Positions 10,713-21,119 of a stretch of DNA of 64,000 bases are shown one piece after another. The position numbers and the translations under genes are program-made. Source of the DNA: Leptidea sinapis (Eukaryota > Arthropoda > Insecta > Lepidoptera > Pieridae); assembly GCF_905404315.1 (NCBI RefSeq), contig NC_066291.1:10937501-11001500 (forward strand). Reading direction: 5' to 3'. The notes under the pieces are model-generated. The model searched no databases. It worked only from the letters and a program-made list of their open reading frames with translations, and was not told where the DNA came from. How positions within the stretch are numbered: position 1 is the first letter of the stretch; each line of letters opens with the position of its first letter.

Positions 10713-11877
10713 AGTCCAGTAATTTAAGCTTAAATTAGGTAAGAATCTCGGAATTCGATATACCCAGCTGTAAGTCTGTAAATACTTGTATATTGACACC
10801 CTAAAAGCTGTCTTAAAACCTACATATGGTAGGGTGTAAGCAACTATTAAATTTCAAGGTCAAAGGTCACAAAAATCAATCTATCAATATTGTAGAACAC
10901 AAAATTCTTTATACTGTGAACCGTTTTCGAGATAGAGGGCGGAAAGCGCGCGGTCACAGCATCACATCAGGTCAACCGGTGCCTCCGGTCGAAAACGCGC
11001 CATTTATAGTTGATGAACTATCAATAAATCAATGATTATAAATATTTGTCAATTTTTATTAACTATTATATTATATTTTATCATTTTGAATTTCAGGAAA
11101 GCGGGCTTGCAATGCTCTACCATATCAGAGCGACATTAACGAAGATGGAACCGTTGACCGTTGATGGAATCATGGAAGAACTTGAGACAAATGTCGTTGA
11201 AGACGATAATGAAGACCAGTTTGAAATTTAACAGCAGCCAGAAGACGACGATGAAGAGGAAGAAGATGATTAAAATTATAAATTGTAGTTTTTGTTCTTT
11301 TATTAAATTTTTTTACTTTCAATAAAAATAAATGTTTTGAATGATATTTTTAATAAAAAGATTAATTCATAATTTATTTGTTTTTTTTCATCATGTAAGA
11401 AGTTATTAATATTAATCAGGTTAAAATTCAAATATTATTCCTATATTTTCATTAACAATTAATTATAGTTGTTAAATAAATTAATACTGAATAAGAAGGG
11501 GAATAGGTTAGGAAAAAAATGATAAAATATAATATAATAGTTAAAAAAAATTGACAAATATTTATAATCATTGATTTATCGATAGTTCATCAACTATATA
11601 TGGCGTGTTTTCCACCGGAGGCACCGGTTGACCTGAAGTGATGCTGTGACCGCGCGCTCTCCGCCCTCTATCTCGAAAACGGTTCACCGTATAAAAAATT
11701 TTTTGAAACGATAATACAAATAGCAAAAAAAGCGCACCTTGAAATTTAATAGTTGCTTACACCCTACCATAGTATGTAGGTTTTGAGACAACTTTTAGGG
11801 TGTCAATATACAAGAATTTACAGACTTACAGCTGGGTATCTCGAATTCCGAGGTGAACATACTATAATGACTGGACT
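10713..11877. mobile_element. foldback DNA element with about 370-bp terminal inverted repeats
   Basis: The left arm 10713-11088 is inverted as 11512-11877. Both ends share AGTCCAGT, then CTCGGAATTCGA, ACCCAGCTGTAAGTCTG, a CACCCTA block, GGTCAACCGGTGCCTCCG and TTGACAAATATTTATAATCA. The arms have diverged by scattered changes and one replaced stretch near 10880/11700. The 423-bp centre keeps a piece of coding sequence (see 11098-11272) and AATAAA signals near 11320. It looks like an internally deleted copy of a larger long-TIR transposon. Superfamily is undetermined: the flanks share only ATAA, so the duplication size is unclear. Confidence 0.75.
11098..11272 (+). pseudogene. remnant last exon with acidic C-terminus inside the foldback element
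   Basis: Follows an acceptor-like TTGAATTTCAG (to 11097). The frame reads L-Y-H-I-R-A-T-L-T-K-M-E-P-L-T-V-D-G then E-E-L-E-T-N-V-V-E-D-D-N-E-D. It is interrupted by one TAA (11229-11231) and continues Q-Q-P-E-D-D-D-E-E-E-E-D-D to a TAA (11271 area). The strongly acidic tail and following AATAAA suggest the C-terminal exon of the parent element's protein. I do not recognise the family. Confidence 0.4.
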
Positions 11878-11878
11878 A

Positions 11879-12008
11879 TAAGATATTTCCCAGTAATTTC
11901 GCTAGCTACGTCCTTCAAACGGAAAATCAATTTGCACTTTAATGTTTCACGACAGAAAAACACCACTAATGTTATCCTCTTTGCATCCCGTGCAAAGAAA
12001 CCTCCAAC
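11879..12008 (-). mobile_element. retroposon R, 5' part (diverged)
   Basis: The plus strand shows CCCAGTAATTTCGCTAGCTA CG, then the CTTCAAACGGAA block, TTTCACG and GCAAAGAAACCTCC, the reverse of the R 5' half. It abuts the right end of the foldback element. Confidence 0.65.
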
Positions 12009-12467
12009 ATCGCCAAACAATCTAAACATTCCCTTCTAAATAACATTCTCAGTAAAGACATCTTAAACTCATTCAAATATCACCAAAAGCCATAAAAGGA
12101 TTATAAGTAAACATATAATAGAACGGTGTTTGTTTTCCGAATATCATATTAATACCTACAAAAGCCACGGGCCGGCGACTACCAATTTCTAATTTCTTAG
12201 CTCACTAAGCGCCTCTCAACTAAGAGGATTAAAAGGGGTAGAGACACACAAAACGACATAATATTTAAAACATAAATCTTCCTTATGCTATCACTAAATA
12301 GGATGAAAGGCTACTGAGCGCATATTATCAAAAGAGATTTATTTTAAGCACTTTATGTGAATACAATAGGTAGGTACACAAGTTTGTACATGATCGAAAT
12401 AACACAATCAAGTGTAGCTTTTATAAATTAATAGTTGCCAAAAGTAACAATATCTTATGCATATTAT

Positions 12468-12692
12468 TATTAAAATATTCGAACACTCATAATCTCGCAA
12501 TTCCACCTACAAGGCTCCGTAAAATTGCTAATTCTTTTAAAGCGGATTGTGTTATATTTTATAATAAACTCCCAAATCATATTAAAATATTACTAATTAA
12601 AATTTTTAAATGTATCCTAAAAATAAATTAACATCTAAGGCCTATTATAATGTGATAGATTATTTGAATGATAAACATAGTTGGGATTAATG
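12468..12692 (+). mobile_element. LINE C-terminal coding fragment (family C-like)
   Basis: Translation shows N-L-A-I-P-P-T-R-L-R-K-I-A-N-S-F-K then F-Y-N-K-L-P, aligning with H-K-I-H-N-S-F-K-G-K-C-I-H-F-Y-N-K-V-P at 48160-48363. It is truncated and degraded. Confidence 0.65.
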
Positions 12693-12960
12693 TTTCTAAA
12701 TTTATTGTTTATGTATATTGTTATACTCATTTGAATGCTATTGTCACTTTTGTACATCATCTTTACTTGCATTAAATAACTTATAAAGTTTTTTAAAATA
12801 ATGGCTACATGTTGGCTTTAACATCTCATTTCTCTGTTTTCCTAAATATTACCTGCTTGGTTCCTGACAAAATGCTGGAATTAGGGCAGAGTACCTAACT
12901 ACGTAGTGGAAGTAGTCAGTGAAAAAAACCGTGGAAATAGCCAAGCGAGCGCTGGACAAA

Positions 12961-13207
12961 GACTTATAATATAGATACTAGCGTATAGAAAAAAAAAAGA
13001 CGAGAGAGAAGAATATCTCTAACGGAGAAACAGCAACATAGAAAAATTAAGTATTCTTTATTGTTATTGTAACCGATTTCGATTAATAAGTCGTAAAAAG
13101 TCAGCCACGCTTGACTTTAGCTCCTTAGAATCTTGAATATTAAACCACTAGCTAAGGAACACATTCACTTATCGGACTGCCAAGTATTCTATACGCTAGT
13201 ATAAGTC
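12961..13207. mobile_element. MITE family T copy 1 (TACTAGCGTATAGA ends)
   Basis: Ends are GACTTATA...TACTAGCGTATAGA and TCTATACGCTAGTATAAGTC in inverse. Related copies at 58456-58665 and 62844-63090 share the ends and the internal AAGTC(G/A)TA(A/G)AAAGTCAG block. Confidence 0.7.
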
Positions 13208-13478
13208 TATATCGCTGCACTGTATACTAGCTATAGTTAATACTGTCCTTATTTAGGTATACCTGTTATCGGTAGTTGAATTATTCTGGCAATGTTTCGT
13301 AGTTCTAAAATTTAAAAGACTCGCTTTTGATGGAGTCAAAGTTTAATAATTTCTAATTGCCATAGGTAGGCTATTTATTTCTTCCCAGGAATATCAACAG
13401 CTATTTACACATAATACAATAAAATAAGAGCTAATTACAGATAATAGAAAACAGACATAGTAAGAAGTAAATTATTAA

Positions 13479-13616
13479 CCCCCTTATTCATAATAGTCTG
13501 CTAAATTAAAGCATTGCTAATTCTCACTCTGTCTTCTTCTATTGACCTAAGTCAGAATGAGAAAAAACACTCCTAAGCGGCTGTTTTAAGTTAGCGGACC
13601 ATTATGAATAAGGGGG
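13479..13616. mobile_element. Harbinger-like MITE with TAA duplication
   Basis: 138 bp, starting CCCCCTTATTCATAAT and ending in its inverse ATTATGAATAAGGGGG, flanked by TAA at 13476-13478 and 13617-13619. A 3-bp TWA duplication is typical of PIF/Harbinger. A second copy is at 57140-57276. Confidence 0.8.
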
Positions 13617-14195
13617 TAAGTAGATACAATATTAATATCGTATAATAAGTATACATCGCGTTTTTTTTTTATTTATTATGCAAAAGTTTTTTAATTTCTT
13701 AAACCAAACAGCGTGTTCCATGGTGGAAAGTGGCACCACTTCTTTTACTCCCTGGCAACATGAGAGGAAAGGATAATAGCTTTGCCGCCTGGCAAAGAGA
13801 CTGGAGAAGCATGCTAACGGGTTATTTTATGGTCAATTTACCATCACCCGTGTTATAACGCAAAATCAAAGAAGTCACAGGAGCGTTGCATAGTTACATT
13901 ACTGTATTTATATATCTATACCAGAAATATGTAAGTTTTTATAAAAACACCCAAATTTTTAACACCATACTCATAGATACGATATACTATATTGTTGATA
14001 TCAGTTATATAAAGTTACTTAGGTAGGTACTCTAGTTACTAATAATGAATACTTTAAGAGTTTTTTTTTAATCTCTGCCCCTCTGAAGCAGTTCATGGTT
14101 ATGCCTTACGAGGTGCATGTGATAATTTAGTTCTTTCATGATTTGTTTAGCAACTAACTTGCATGTAACGCAATTGATCAATAAATCAATTCACT

Positions 14196-14245
14196 AAGAC
14201 CGACATATTTGCTACGTTTGCTGTCTTCAGTAGTCGAAGCATGTA
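14196..14245 (-). mobile_element. family H fragment, very short
   Basis: GACCGACATATTTGCTACGT ... GCTGTCTTCAGTAGTCGAAG matches the 26840-26880 part of the longer H copy. Confidence 0.65.
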
Positions 14246-14345
14246 TTTAGTCAAACAATATATTAATTAGTCAATGAATAAAGGCTATTAATTTATTCAT
14301 TGACGATGCAACAGACAACCTCATCTTAATAAATTTCATACTATA

Positions 14346-14586
14346 CCTACCGGGTTCGAATCCCGGTAGGTGCAAGTATTTATATGATGAATATGGATGT
14401 TTGTTTCCGAGTCATGGATGTTTAAATGTATTTATGTATGTTTATATGAATTTATGTATGTTTCAAGTAAGTATATTGTATTAAATATATCATTGTCTTG
14501 TAACCCATAACACAGGCTATATATGCTTAACTTGGGGCAAGATAATTTGTGTAAAAAGTGTGTCAATATTATTATAATATTATTAC
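14346..14586 (+). mobile_element. tRNA-derived SINE, 5'-truncated
   Basis: Starts inside the tRNA-like head with a perfect box B (GGTTCGAATCC, 14353-14363). The body follows (TTTGTTTCCGAGTCATGGAT, CTTGTAACCCATAACACAGG, CTTGGGGCAAGATAA), ending in a (TATTAT)-type tail. Box A is missing. Copies on the minus strand lie at 30202 and 31566. Confidence 0.85.
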
Positions 14587-15834
14587 TATATGCAAAAGTC
14601 TAGTTCAAGTATATAACGTTACCGGAGTTACCAGTATGTAGATAAGACGTATTCTTCAAGAGAATTGTTTTCAATTTCGCGGATTGGCGACTTCCGTTGC
14701 GACAAGGGGACGCAAATTGCTAATGTGCTTGCAATTTAGTTTTTATTTGGGCGTCAATTGGGAAGAGGCGACGCTGGGAGGGCCCCGCCTCAGATAGTTG
14801 CAAAAATATGACGTAATAGATACTACGTGTTATGTGTTAAACTAAACACTTGATCGGATTTGGTACGGCTGAAACATCGGACGCGGTCTGGTAGCAAACC
14901 ATATCGAGCTATGGTATGAAACTTCCGTGGAATAGTAATAGTGCGAAAGACAAGAATAAGATGTAAGTTGTAAAAGGTAAATTTTGTCTATGGTCACAAT
15001 ACATTGGACCAAATAAAAATCTGTTTTTAAAGCTTCATAAACAACACAGATAACTTATCAAGAAGCTGAGCTTTTCATACTTAAATGTTTATCAGATCTT
15101 AAGTTAATTTTCTGTCAGCTAGAGTACCTATCTAATTCCGACAATATACGACTTTGAGATCTTCAAGCAATGAGTAGGTAATACTTACGTCAAATTCAAA
15201 TATCATTTATTTAGTTATCAAAAAATTGCACATTTTATAAATAACGAAGTTTCTTAAAAAGGCAAGGTTGTCGTTGAATGACAAGAAGTGCAAAGAAAGT
15301 GAATGAAACTCTTTAAAATCAATAAGTTCAGTTCCAGTATTTTAATAATGTTTCTATAATCGACTTCCATGAGCAAGTTCAAACAAAACTCAAACGCCGG
15401 CAGCACATTTCTAAGACTTAAATGAAAAAAAAAAAACTTAAATCTTTAGAGGTATGAGGTGGCAATATGCAGTCGCAAAAATACAATAGTACTTAACCTA
15501 AATAGTTTTTTACTTTCCTAAACTGATAATTCATTAAATATTTATTTTGTGTCTAAATGACTCAGATACAGAAGTCCTTAATCCTCTTTTGTAACATTAT
15601 TTTTATAGAAGTCTGACAAATTATCACCGGCAACTTCAGCACTATTAAATCTTAATCCTCAACCGAGAGTTACAGTTATATTTTGTAGAAAAACCAAAAA
15701 GTAAACGTAGGTAAGTAGCTTAAGCTAAACAAGGGGATAAATGTAAAATGAATACACGAATGTAATGCTAAGCATTCCACGTAAATAATCCCAACTTAAA
15801 TTGTATATTTTATTTCTTATAACGCAATTGATAC
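14587..15834. other. intergenic, no feature supported
   Basis: Includes a GC-richer unique stretch (14680-14800, 14860-14930) without repeat matches or open frames, and AT-rich sequence otherwise. Confidence 0.4.
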
Positions 15835-15885
15835 ACATGTTTATCACAGGGAGTGTTTCGAAGAACTTGATTCCTGCCGTTGAAT
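15835..15885 (+). mobile_element. LINE family A micro-fragment
   Basis: TTTATCACAGGGAGTGTTTC followed by GATTCCTGCCGTTGAATT matches the Y-H-G-E-C-S ... I-P-A-A-E coding region near 54897-54950, with a short deletion. Confidence 0.6.
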
Positions 15886-16072
15886 TTATTTATTCATTTA
15901 TTAAAGATACAATGTAACATTACCGATAAATCTAAAGCGTTACAAAGATATTATACTTAAGAAAAAAACAATGAAAATTATAAACTAGTTATATTATTTT
16001 ATAGAGCTTACAGGCATCATACTCCTTGATAATTGAACCTTCTATCTTATTATACCAGTGTGAGATAAGGGA

Positions 16073-16378
16073 AAATAAGGGACGAGATGTGCAGGACGTT
16101 CAGCTGACGGTAATTGATACGCTCTGCCGATTAAAATGCAGTGTCGCTTATTATTATTGAAAAACCCAAAAATTCTGAGCGGCACTACAACTTCGCTCGT
16201 CACCTTGAGAAATAAGATGTCAAGTCCCATTTGCACAGTAATTTCACTTGCTACGACGCCCTTCAGACCGAAACACAGTAATGCTTACACATTGCTGCTT
16301 CTCGGTAGAAATAGGCACCCATAGTTGTGGTACCCATAGTCTAGCCGGCATCCGGTGCAAAGGAGCCTCCCACTGGTC
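16073..16378 (-). mobile_element. retroposon R, near full length
   Basis: Reverse of the R consensus from the CCAGTGGGAGGCTCC start (16378) to the GGACGAGA...AATAAGG 3' end. The internal hairpin arms (GTGCCGCTCAGAATTTTTGG / AATAATAAGCGACACTG) are partly eroded. No target duplication was resolved. Confidence 0.85.
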
Positions 16379-16551
16379 AAATGTTTTAATGAGAATAAAT
16401 TATATCGAAACCGAACTATTGGTACTTCCGATTATTTCGCTGCTTTTCAAAGTCGAAATAAATTCAATTCTTATTTCAATGTTTAATTAGTCAATGAGAA
16501 GCGAAATGTTGCACAAAACAATTCTATTATTTATTGAAACACTAGCTGATA

Positions 16552-16747
16552 CCCGCGACTTCATCCGCGTATATACGTGACTGAGTACATAGTGCTTAGA
16601 AAATAATAGTTTCTTCATAAGGTTATTAATATAATAAGGGCAAAGTGTCTGAAGAATAAAACTTAAAAGACTTAATTGAAATCTATCCAGTACATTTTCT
16701 CTGATCCGCGCACAAATGAAAGACCTCTATCATTTTATTTATATAGA
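16552..16747 (-). mobile_element. nonautonomous Helitron, about 196 bp
   Basis: On the minus strand it starts TCTATATAAATAAAATGATA and ends GGGTATCAGCTAG, inserted between A and T, the Helitron target rule. The 5' end resembles the TCTTATATATAAAATTCTC start of the element at 51528. No Rep/helicase coding. The 3' hairpin is weak. Confidence 0.6.
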
Positions 16748-16806
16748 TAAATAACGATAATATAAACAAAAGCTACCTCCAAACAGCCAATACTGTCACG
16801 GACAGG

Positions 16807-16848
16807 TTATCTGTCAGTGACGTCAGACAGATAGCCCTGCACAGATAA
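16807..16848. promoter_or_regulatory. GATA/CRE palindromic cluster, candidate enhancer core
   Basis: Three WGATAR motifs (TTATCT 16807-16812, AGATAG 16829-16834, AGATAA 16843-16848) flank a perfect TGACGTCA (16818-16825). TATCTGTC (16808-16815) and GACAGATA (16826-16833) form exact inverted arms around it. The surrounding 16790-17110 is GC-richer than its neighbourhood and not repetitive. A role in regulating gcm, about 10 kb away, is inference only. Confidence 0.3.
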
Positions 16849-17387
16849 ACCTCCACATCCATCTGTGCGTCCCTTCGCTCTAATCCTTTACACACAAGCG
16901 GATCTCAAACAAAGGATCAAATTAAACAAATCCGCAGACAATCGCGTTCCGACGAACTACGACATGAAAGAGAGTTAATCAAACGACTATTTTCGAACAT
17001 TGAGTAAACACCCACGCGAGCCGCCCTTCCAAATGTCACACAATGTCTACCGGCGACCTCTGTCTGAATCGATTGGAACGAATCAACGCGATTGTGCAAA
17101 TGTGATTTTAATACAGCTTTGCCGGGTGTCGTAAATTAAAAGTCATTCATTGATGCGCAGAATTCTTTAAAATTCTAAATGAAATACGTGAGTTAATATA
17201 ACTCATAGGCAATGACGTACTATAATACACTAAGGAAATTATCATTCGTAGTATAATAGCGGAACGACAACAGTGTGCTTAAAGACAATATTGTAAGGAC
17301 AGTTATCTGCTTAGTCGACTGTCAACTGTCACTGTCCGAATCAAAAGTGAACTGAATTTATGTTTTACATTGCTGCTTGTTGACCAT

Positions 17388-17490
17388 GAATTAGAGCTAC
17401 TGGAAACCCAAGTGCTGGCAGCTGTTTTGACCAACGGATGCCTGGCTGTTCTAGTATTCTTAGTACACTTCCTAGTGGTGATATGATTTT
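17388..17490 (+). mobile_element. family H fragment
   Basis: Reads R-A-T-G-N-P-S-A-G-S-C-F-D-Q-R-M then S-I-L-S-T-L-P, matching the end of the 26605-27045 copy. Several codons between are deleted. Confidence 0.65.
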
Positions 17491-17829
17491 TACTTCATGT
17501 TGAATATGTATTATAAGTATTGTTTTTCTGTAAATAAATTCATAACTCAGATTTAAAGGTCTATTTTAATATTAAAATATATCAATTCAGTTTAATTGAA
17601 TAATATTAAATAATTGCTTATGAAACTAAAAAATACACTAAAATGCACAAAATACTCCTTGGTATTCTAAAGTTTCCTAGTATTAGATAAATCGGTTAAA
17701 GATAATGGTTGAAATTTAAAATTAACGTCATTTCCTTCCTTATCGACGGTAGATTAAAATTATATAAATTAACAAAGTTCTTATTTTCTATATTTAAAAA
17801 TGGAATGCTTGAATAAATTACGTTCTATA

Positions 17830-17945
17830 CATACGTCATTGGCTTGAACGAAATCTGGCCGCTTAACGGCTAAATCGCGCAAAAACGAGTCGGTTACAAA
17901 CAAACATACATACAGTTGAAGCTATTAAAAAGCGTGTAAAAGTAC
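17830..17945 (-). repeat. dispersed repeat, pairs inverted with 34890-35000
   Basis: GTCGGTTACAAACAAACATA C ... AAAAAGCGTG, and AAATCTGGCC, are found inverted at 34890-35000 (GTTTGTTTGTAACCGACTC, GGGCCAGATTT). The element class is unknown. Confidence 0.55.
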
Positions 17946-18060
17946 TACCACTATTTATGTAGAAACTAATAATTACATTAATATAAATACTGTTCATAAC
18001 TAATATTTACTCGCTGATTCTTTTATAGTAATGAGTGAAGTTAGCTGTTTACACTCAGCT

Positions 18061-18130
18061 ATGTTTTACGTAAGTAAAGTCTGGACAAAATCAAAGTAGT
18101 ATCTCTACAGATCTCAGCCTTAGAGGTCTT
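18061..18130 (+). repeat. short dispersed repeat (pairs with 10646-10706)
   Basis: AAGTAAAGTCTGGACAAAAT ... CTCTACAGATCTC ... CCTTAGAGGTC. Same order as 10646-10706 with small gaps. Confidence 0.55.
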
Positions 18131-18319
18131 AAATGTAAAATCTGTCATGTGTCTTCTCATACTACGATCTAGGACTAGGTAGTACTATTTATTTTATGAA
18201 ATGCTCATATAATGGCTCTATTTATTTAAGGTATGTGTGGATTGATGCATCTACTATACTCAATAACTCTTGTGTTTATAAGTATTACTTTACTTTTTTT
18301 CTTTTTTTGACTTACTCGA

Positions 18320-18580
18320 GTAAGCCTTTCAGTTTTTGACATTTGAGTATTTTTGTTGCGTCACTTTGCATATATTGTAATTGAAATGATTTGTAAAACA
18401 ATTAAAATGTACATCTTGACTTAAAAGAGTGGCAATGAGTTTCTTGCTACTTCTTCTAATTAGCTCAACCCTTTACGAAGTAGCGGTAAATTCAATACGA
18501 AACAATATTTTTATTTTGTGACATTCATAAGTGTCATTTCCGTGACCTACATGTATAAAGTGTTTTTGAATTTGAATTAG
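18320..18580 (+). mobile_element. LINE family D 3' UTR
   Basis: TTTTTGACATTTGAGTAT, then GAGTTTCTTGCTACTTCTTC, AGCTCAACCC and the end TTTTTGAATTTGAATTA. The same blocks occur at 27276-27315 and 28271-28430, where a second LINE interrupts them. Confidence 0.75.
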
Positions 18581-18794
18581 GAGCCTTTCTTTACAAGTAG
18601 AAATTCATATGAGATAGATATGAACATGATATATACTTAATATTGATTCTTACGTAGGTATTTGTAACATTAGAAAGAAAGTGATATGTATGACCTCTGT
18701 GTATAAACAATGTTCGTAGCGCAATTAAAATGCTATTAAATGAAGAACAGCGACAAGGTGAAAACTGACAAAGTGTAGTTTTATTGTGAAAAGC

Positions 18795-18950
18795 CGTGTG
18801 TTCGTCGGTTATTTATGATCGTCCGTTATCTAGCATGCGGGCTCGGCGCGTGCGGCCCCAACACACAGCGTGACGACTGGCTCGCGTCACTACCAACCAT
18901 CCAGCCTTCAGCCGCCTACCACGTGACAACTGCCAAGTTTTTTGTTTTAA
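18795..18950. other. GC-rich unique island
   Basis: Contrasts with its AT-rich flanks. It has ATGCGGGC (about 18834), GGCGCGTGCGGCC and CACGTG (about 18920). It matches no repeat here. Short frames exist on both strands but neither has a coding signature. Possibly regulatory. Confidence 0.3.
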
Positions 18951-18980
18951 TGCTGCTAATATTTGACGCGTACAGATGTA

Positions 18981-19500
18981 CAAATTCAAATTCAAAATAG
19001 GATATTATGACATCACTTATTGAAAGTCAAAAACTACCACTCATTCCGAAACGAATGCCTCAGACCTGAGAAGAATGGGAGCAACAAACTCAGCGGGATT
19101 TTTTTTTTCATAGAAAAAATATGTTTACAAAGTTATATTGTACAATTAAAATTATTATTTAATAGCCTGAGGGCGGTGGCTCCATTTCCAATCTGTGGTA
19201 TCATTGAGAAAGTCATTTATGTAACCTTTACCACACAAAAGTTTTTTGACAATTCTTTTGAATATCTTAATACTTTTGTTTTGAACATTTTCTGGGATCT
19301 TGTTGTAATAGCATATACATCGCCCCACGAAAGACTTACTAACTCGATTTAGCCGAGTAGTAGGGATTATAAGTTTTTGTCTGTTCCTGGTGTTAACATT
19401 ATGGATAAGACAGTTTCTAGCAAATTCACTTATGTGCCTATGAACATACATTACAGTATATATAATATATATAAGATACTGTGATGTGGGTATCTTACAT
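18981..19500 (-). mobile_element. LINE family B, C-terminal coding region and 3' UTR
   Basis: A minus-strand frame reads M-Y-V-H-R-H-I-S-E-F-A-R-N, N-T-R-N-R-Q-K-L-I-I-P and Y-Y-N-K-I-P-E-N, the conserved end of Jockey-group LINE polymerases. The 3' UTR ends in CAAATTCAAATTCAA. It is 5'-truncated, with 98 codons still open, so it is fairly young. Confidence 0.85.
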
Positions 19501-20134
19501 TTACCTAGAATATACCTTGTAGCGTGGACGTCCTGCCAGTACCGATTTTGATTTGTGAATGTGTGCGTTAACTAGTGGTTTAATGTGCTACTCTAAACGT
19601 TTTTGATTGACAAGTCGAAAGAAAATAGAATAATTTCCAAGGTTCGGAATTTGGGAATGGCGGAGCAGTAATGTGGTATTAAAATCTAATATGGCCGCCG
19701 CGCAAAATTGTTATTTTGCAAATAAATCTTTATAATATCTATATCTATGTTTCCAAGGTTCTCAGGGTTGTACAGAATGAATTCAATATCACTTTTGAAA
19801 TCCAAGGTGTCCAGAAATAAATGATTTCAACAATATAGATAAAGTATCCAACGAATTTGGGATACCTAATGTTAGATGGACGCTGAAAATTTTTGGTTGC
19901 ATGAAATGTATAACGTTTCCAAGGTTTTTGGGTTGGTATGGGAAGAATTTATTTTTAAGATATCCAAAAGGAGCTCGATGAGCATTTAACGCAACCGAAG
20001 TCACAGACCGATTCTTAATCAGCATTTTTATATTTGCAGTCTGTATTTCCATTTAAAATGAAAACGTAATTATCTGTCACATTCATACAAATAACAAACT
20101 ATGAAGAAATGTCGACGACTAATTCGTCATCATA

Positions 20135-20283
20135 TAAAAAAAAAGCCCGCTGAGTTTCTTGCGCCCATTCTTCTCAGGTCTGAGGCAGTCTCTTTTGAAT
20201 GGGTGGTAGATTTTGACGTTCAATAAGTGATTATAAATACTATTTTGAATAAAAATATTAGAATTAGAATTAGAATTTGAATT
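20135..20283 (+). mobile_element. LINE family B 3' UTR
   Basis: CCCGCTGAGTTTCTTGCGCC, TTCTCAGGTCTGAGG, TCAATAAGTGATTATAAATA, and a tail of repeated (AGAATT) ending TTTGAATTT. Confidence 0.8.
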
Positions 20284-20599
20284 TATGGATTGGACATGGA
20301 TTGAAAATACAGATCAATGCATCGAAACAGATGAACCTCTGATCGCTAAGAATTAAGAATGATAGCATGTGTCCTCTCATGTAGAAAACACATCTTTTAA
20401 AACTTTTATCATCGCGGAACTTTAACGTAGTAATTATTATGACAAGTACTCACGATATATATCTATTCTATTATTTTGGTGCCGATATTTCTATTCAGTT
20501 GCATGAATCGCGGTTGCGACGGAAAATATATAACGTTAGAGTACCCGTCATAATAATTACAATTAAAATACATCTAACGCGGCAGGCACATTGGTGGAA

Positions 20600-20825
20600 A
20601 CTGCCGTAAACATAAAGCGGAAGAAATATGAATCACTCGTTGATGGGAACATATTTGTTCCCTTTGGGATTGAGACGAAGGGTCCTTGGGGTTCATTGGC
20701 ATAAAAACAGTTGTTCAGGCGCCTTGCCATTTGACAGATGACGCAAGGTCTGGCTAGTATCTCTGTCAGAATAAATTTGGCCATACAGTGAGAGGTATCG
20801 TTGCCAGCTTCATGGACACCAGCTA
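20600..20825 (+). mobile_element. family H fragment, degraded
   Basis: Plus-strand reading gives I-F-V-P-F-G-I-E-T-K-G-P-W-G-S-L-A, then after frame changes I-N-L-A-I-Q, equivalent to F-V-P-F-G-V-E-T-L-G-P-W-G and I-S-L-A-I-Q-R-G in the 26.6-kb copy. It directly precedes an R retroposon. Confidence 0.65.
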
Positions 20826-20841
20826 AACTTTACCAACTTTC

Positions 20842-21119
20842 CCAGTGAGAGGCTCCATTGCACAGGATGCCCGCTAGATCATGGGTACCACAACGGCGCC
20901 TTTTTCTGACGTGACGCAGAAATGTATAATAAGCGTTATTGTATTGGACGCCTTCACTAGCTAGTGAAATTACTGGGCAAATGAGACTTAACATCTTATG
21001 TCTAAATTTTTGGGTTTTTTCAAGAATCCTGAACGGCACTGCATTGTTATGAGCAGGGCGTATCAATTACCATCCGCTGAACGACCTGCTCGTCTCGTCA
21101 TCTTATTGTCTTAAAAAAA
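20842..21119 (+). mobile_element. retroposon R, near full length
   Basis: From CCAGTGAGAGGCTCC to CCTGCTCGTCTCGTC, followed by A7 (21113-21119). A short internal deletion removes the first arm of the GTGCCGCTCAG hairpin. Confidence 0.85.

Noticed and set aside
18813..19000. Overlapping 60-codon frames on both strands in the GC-rich island
   Set aside because: Open frames on both strands follow from GC-rich, stop-poor sequence; no coding signature.
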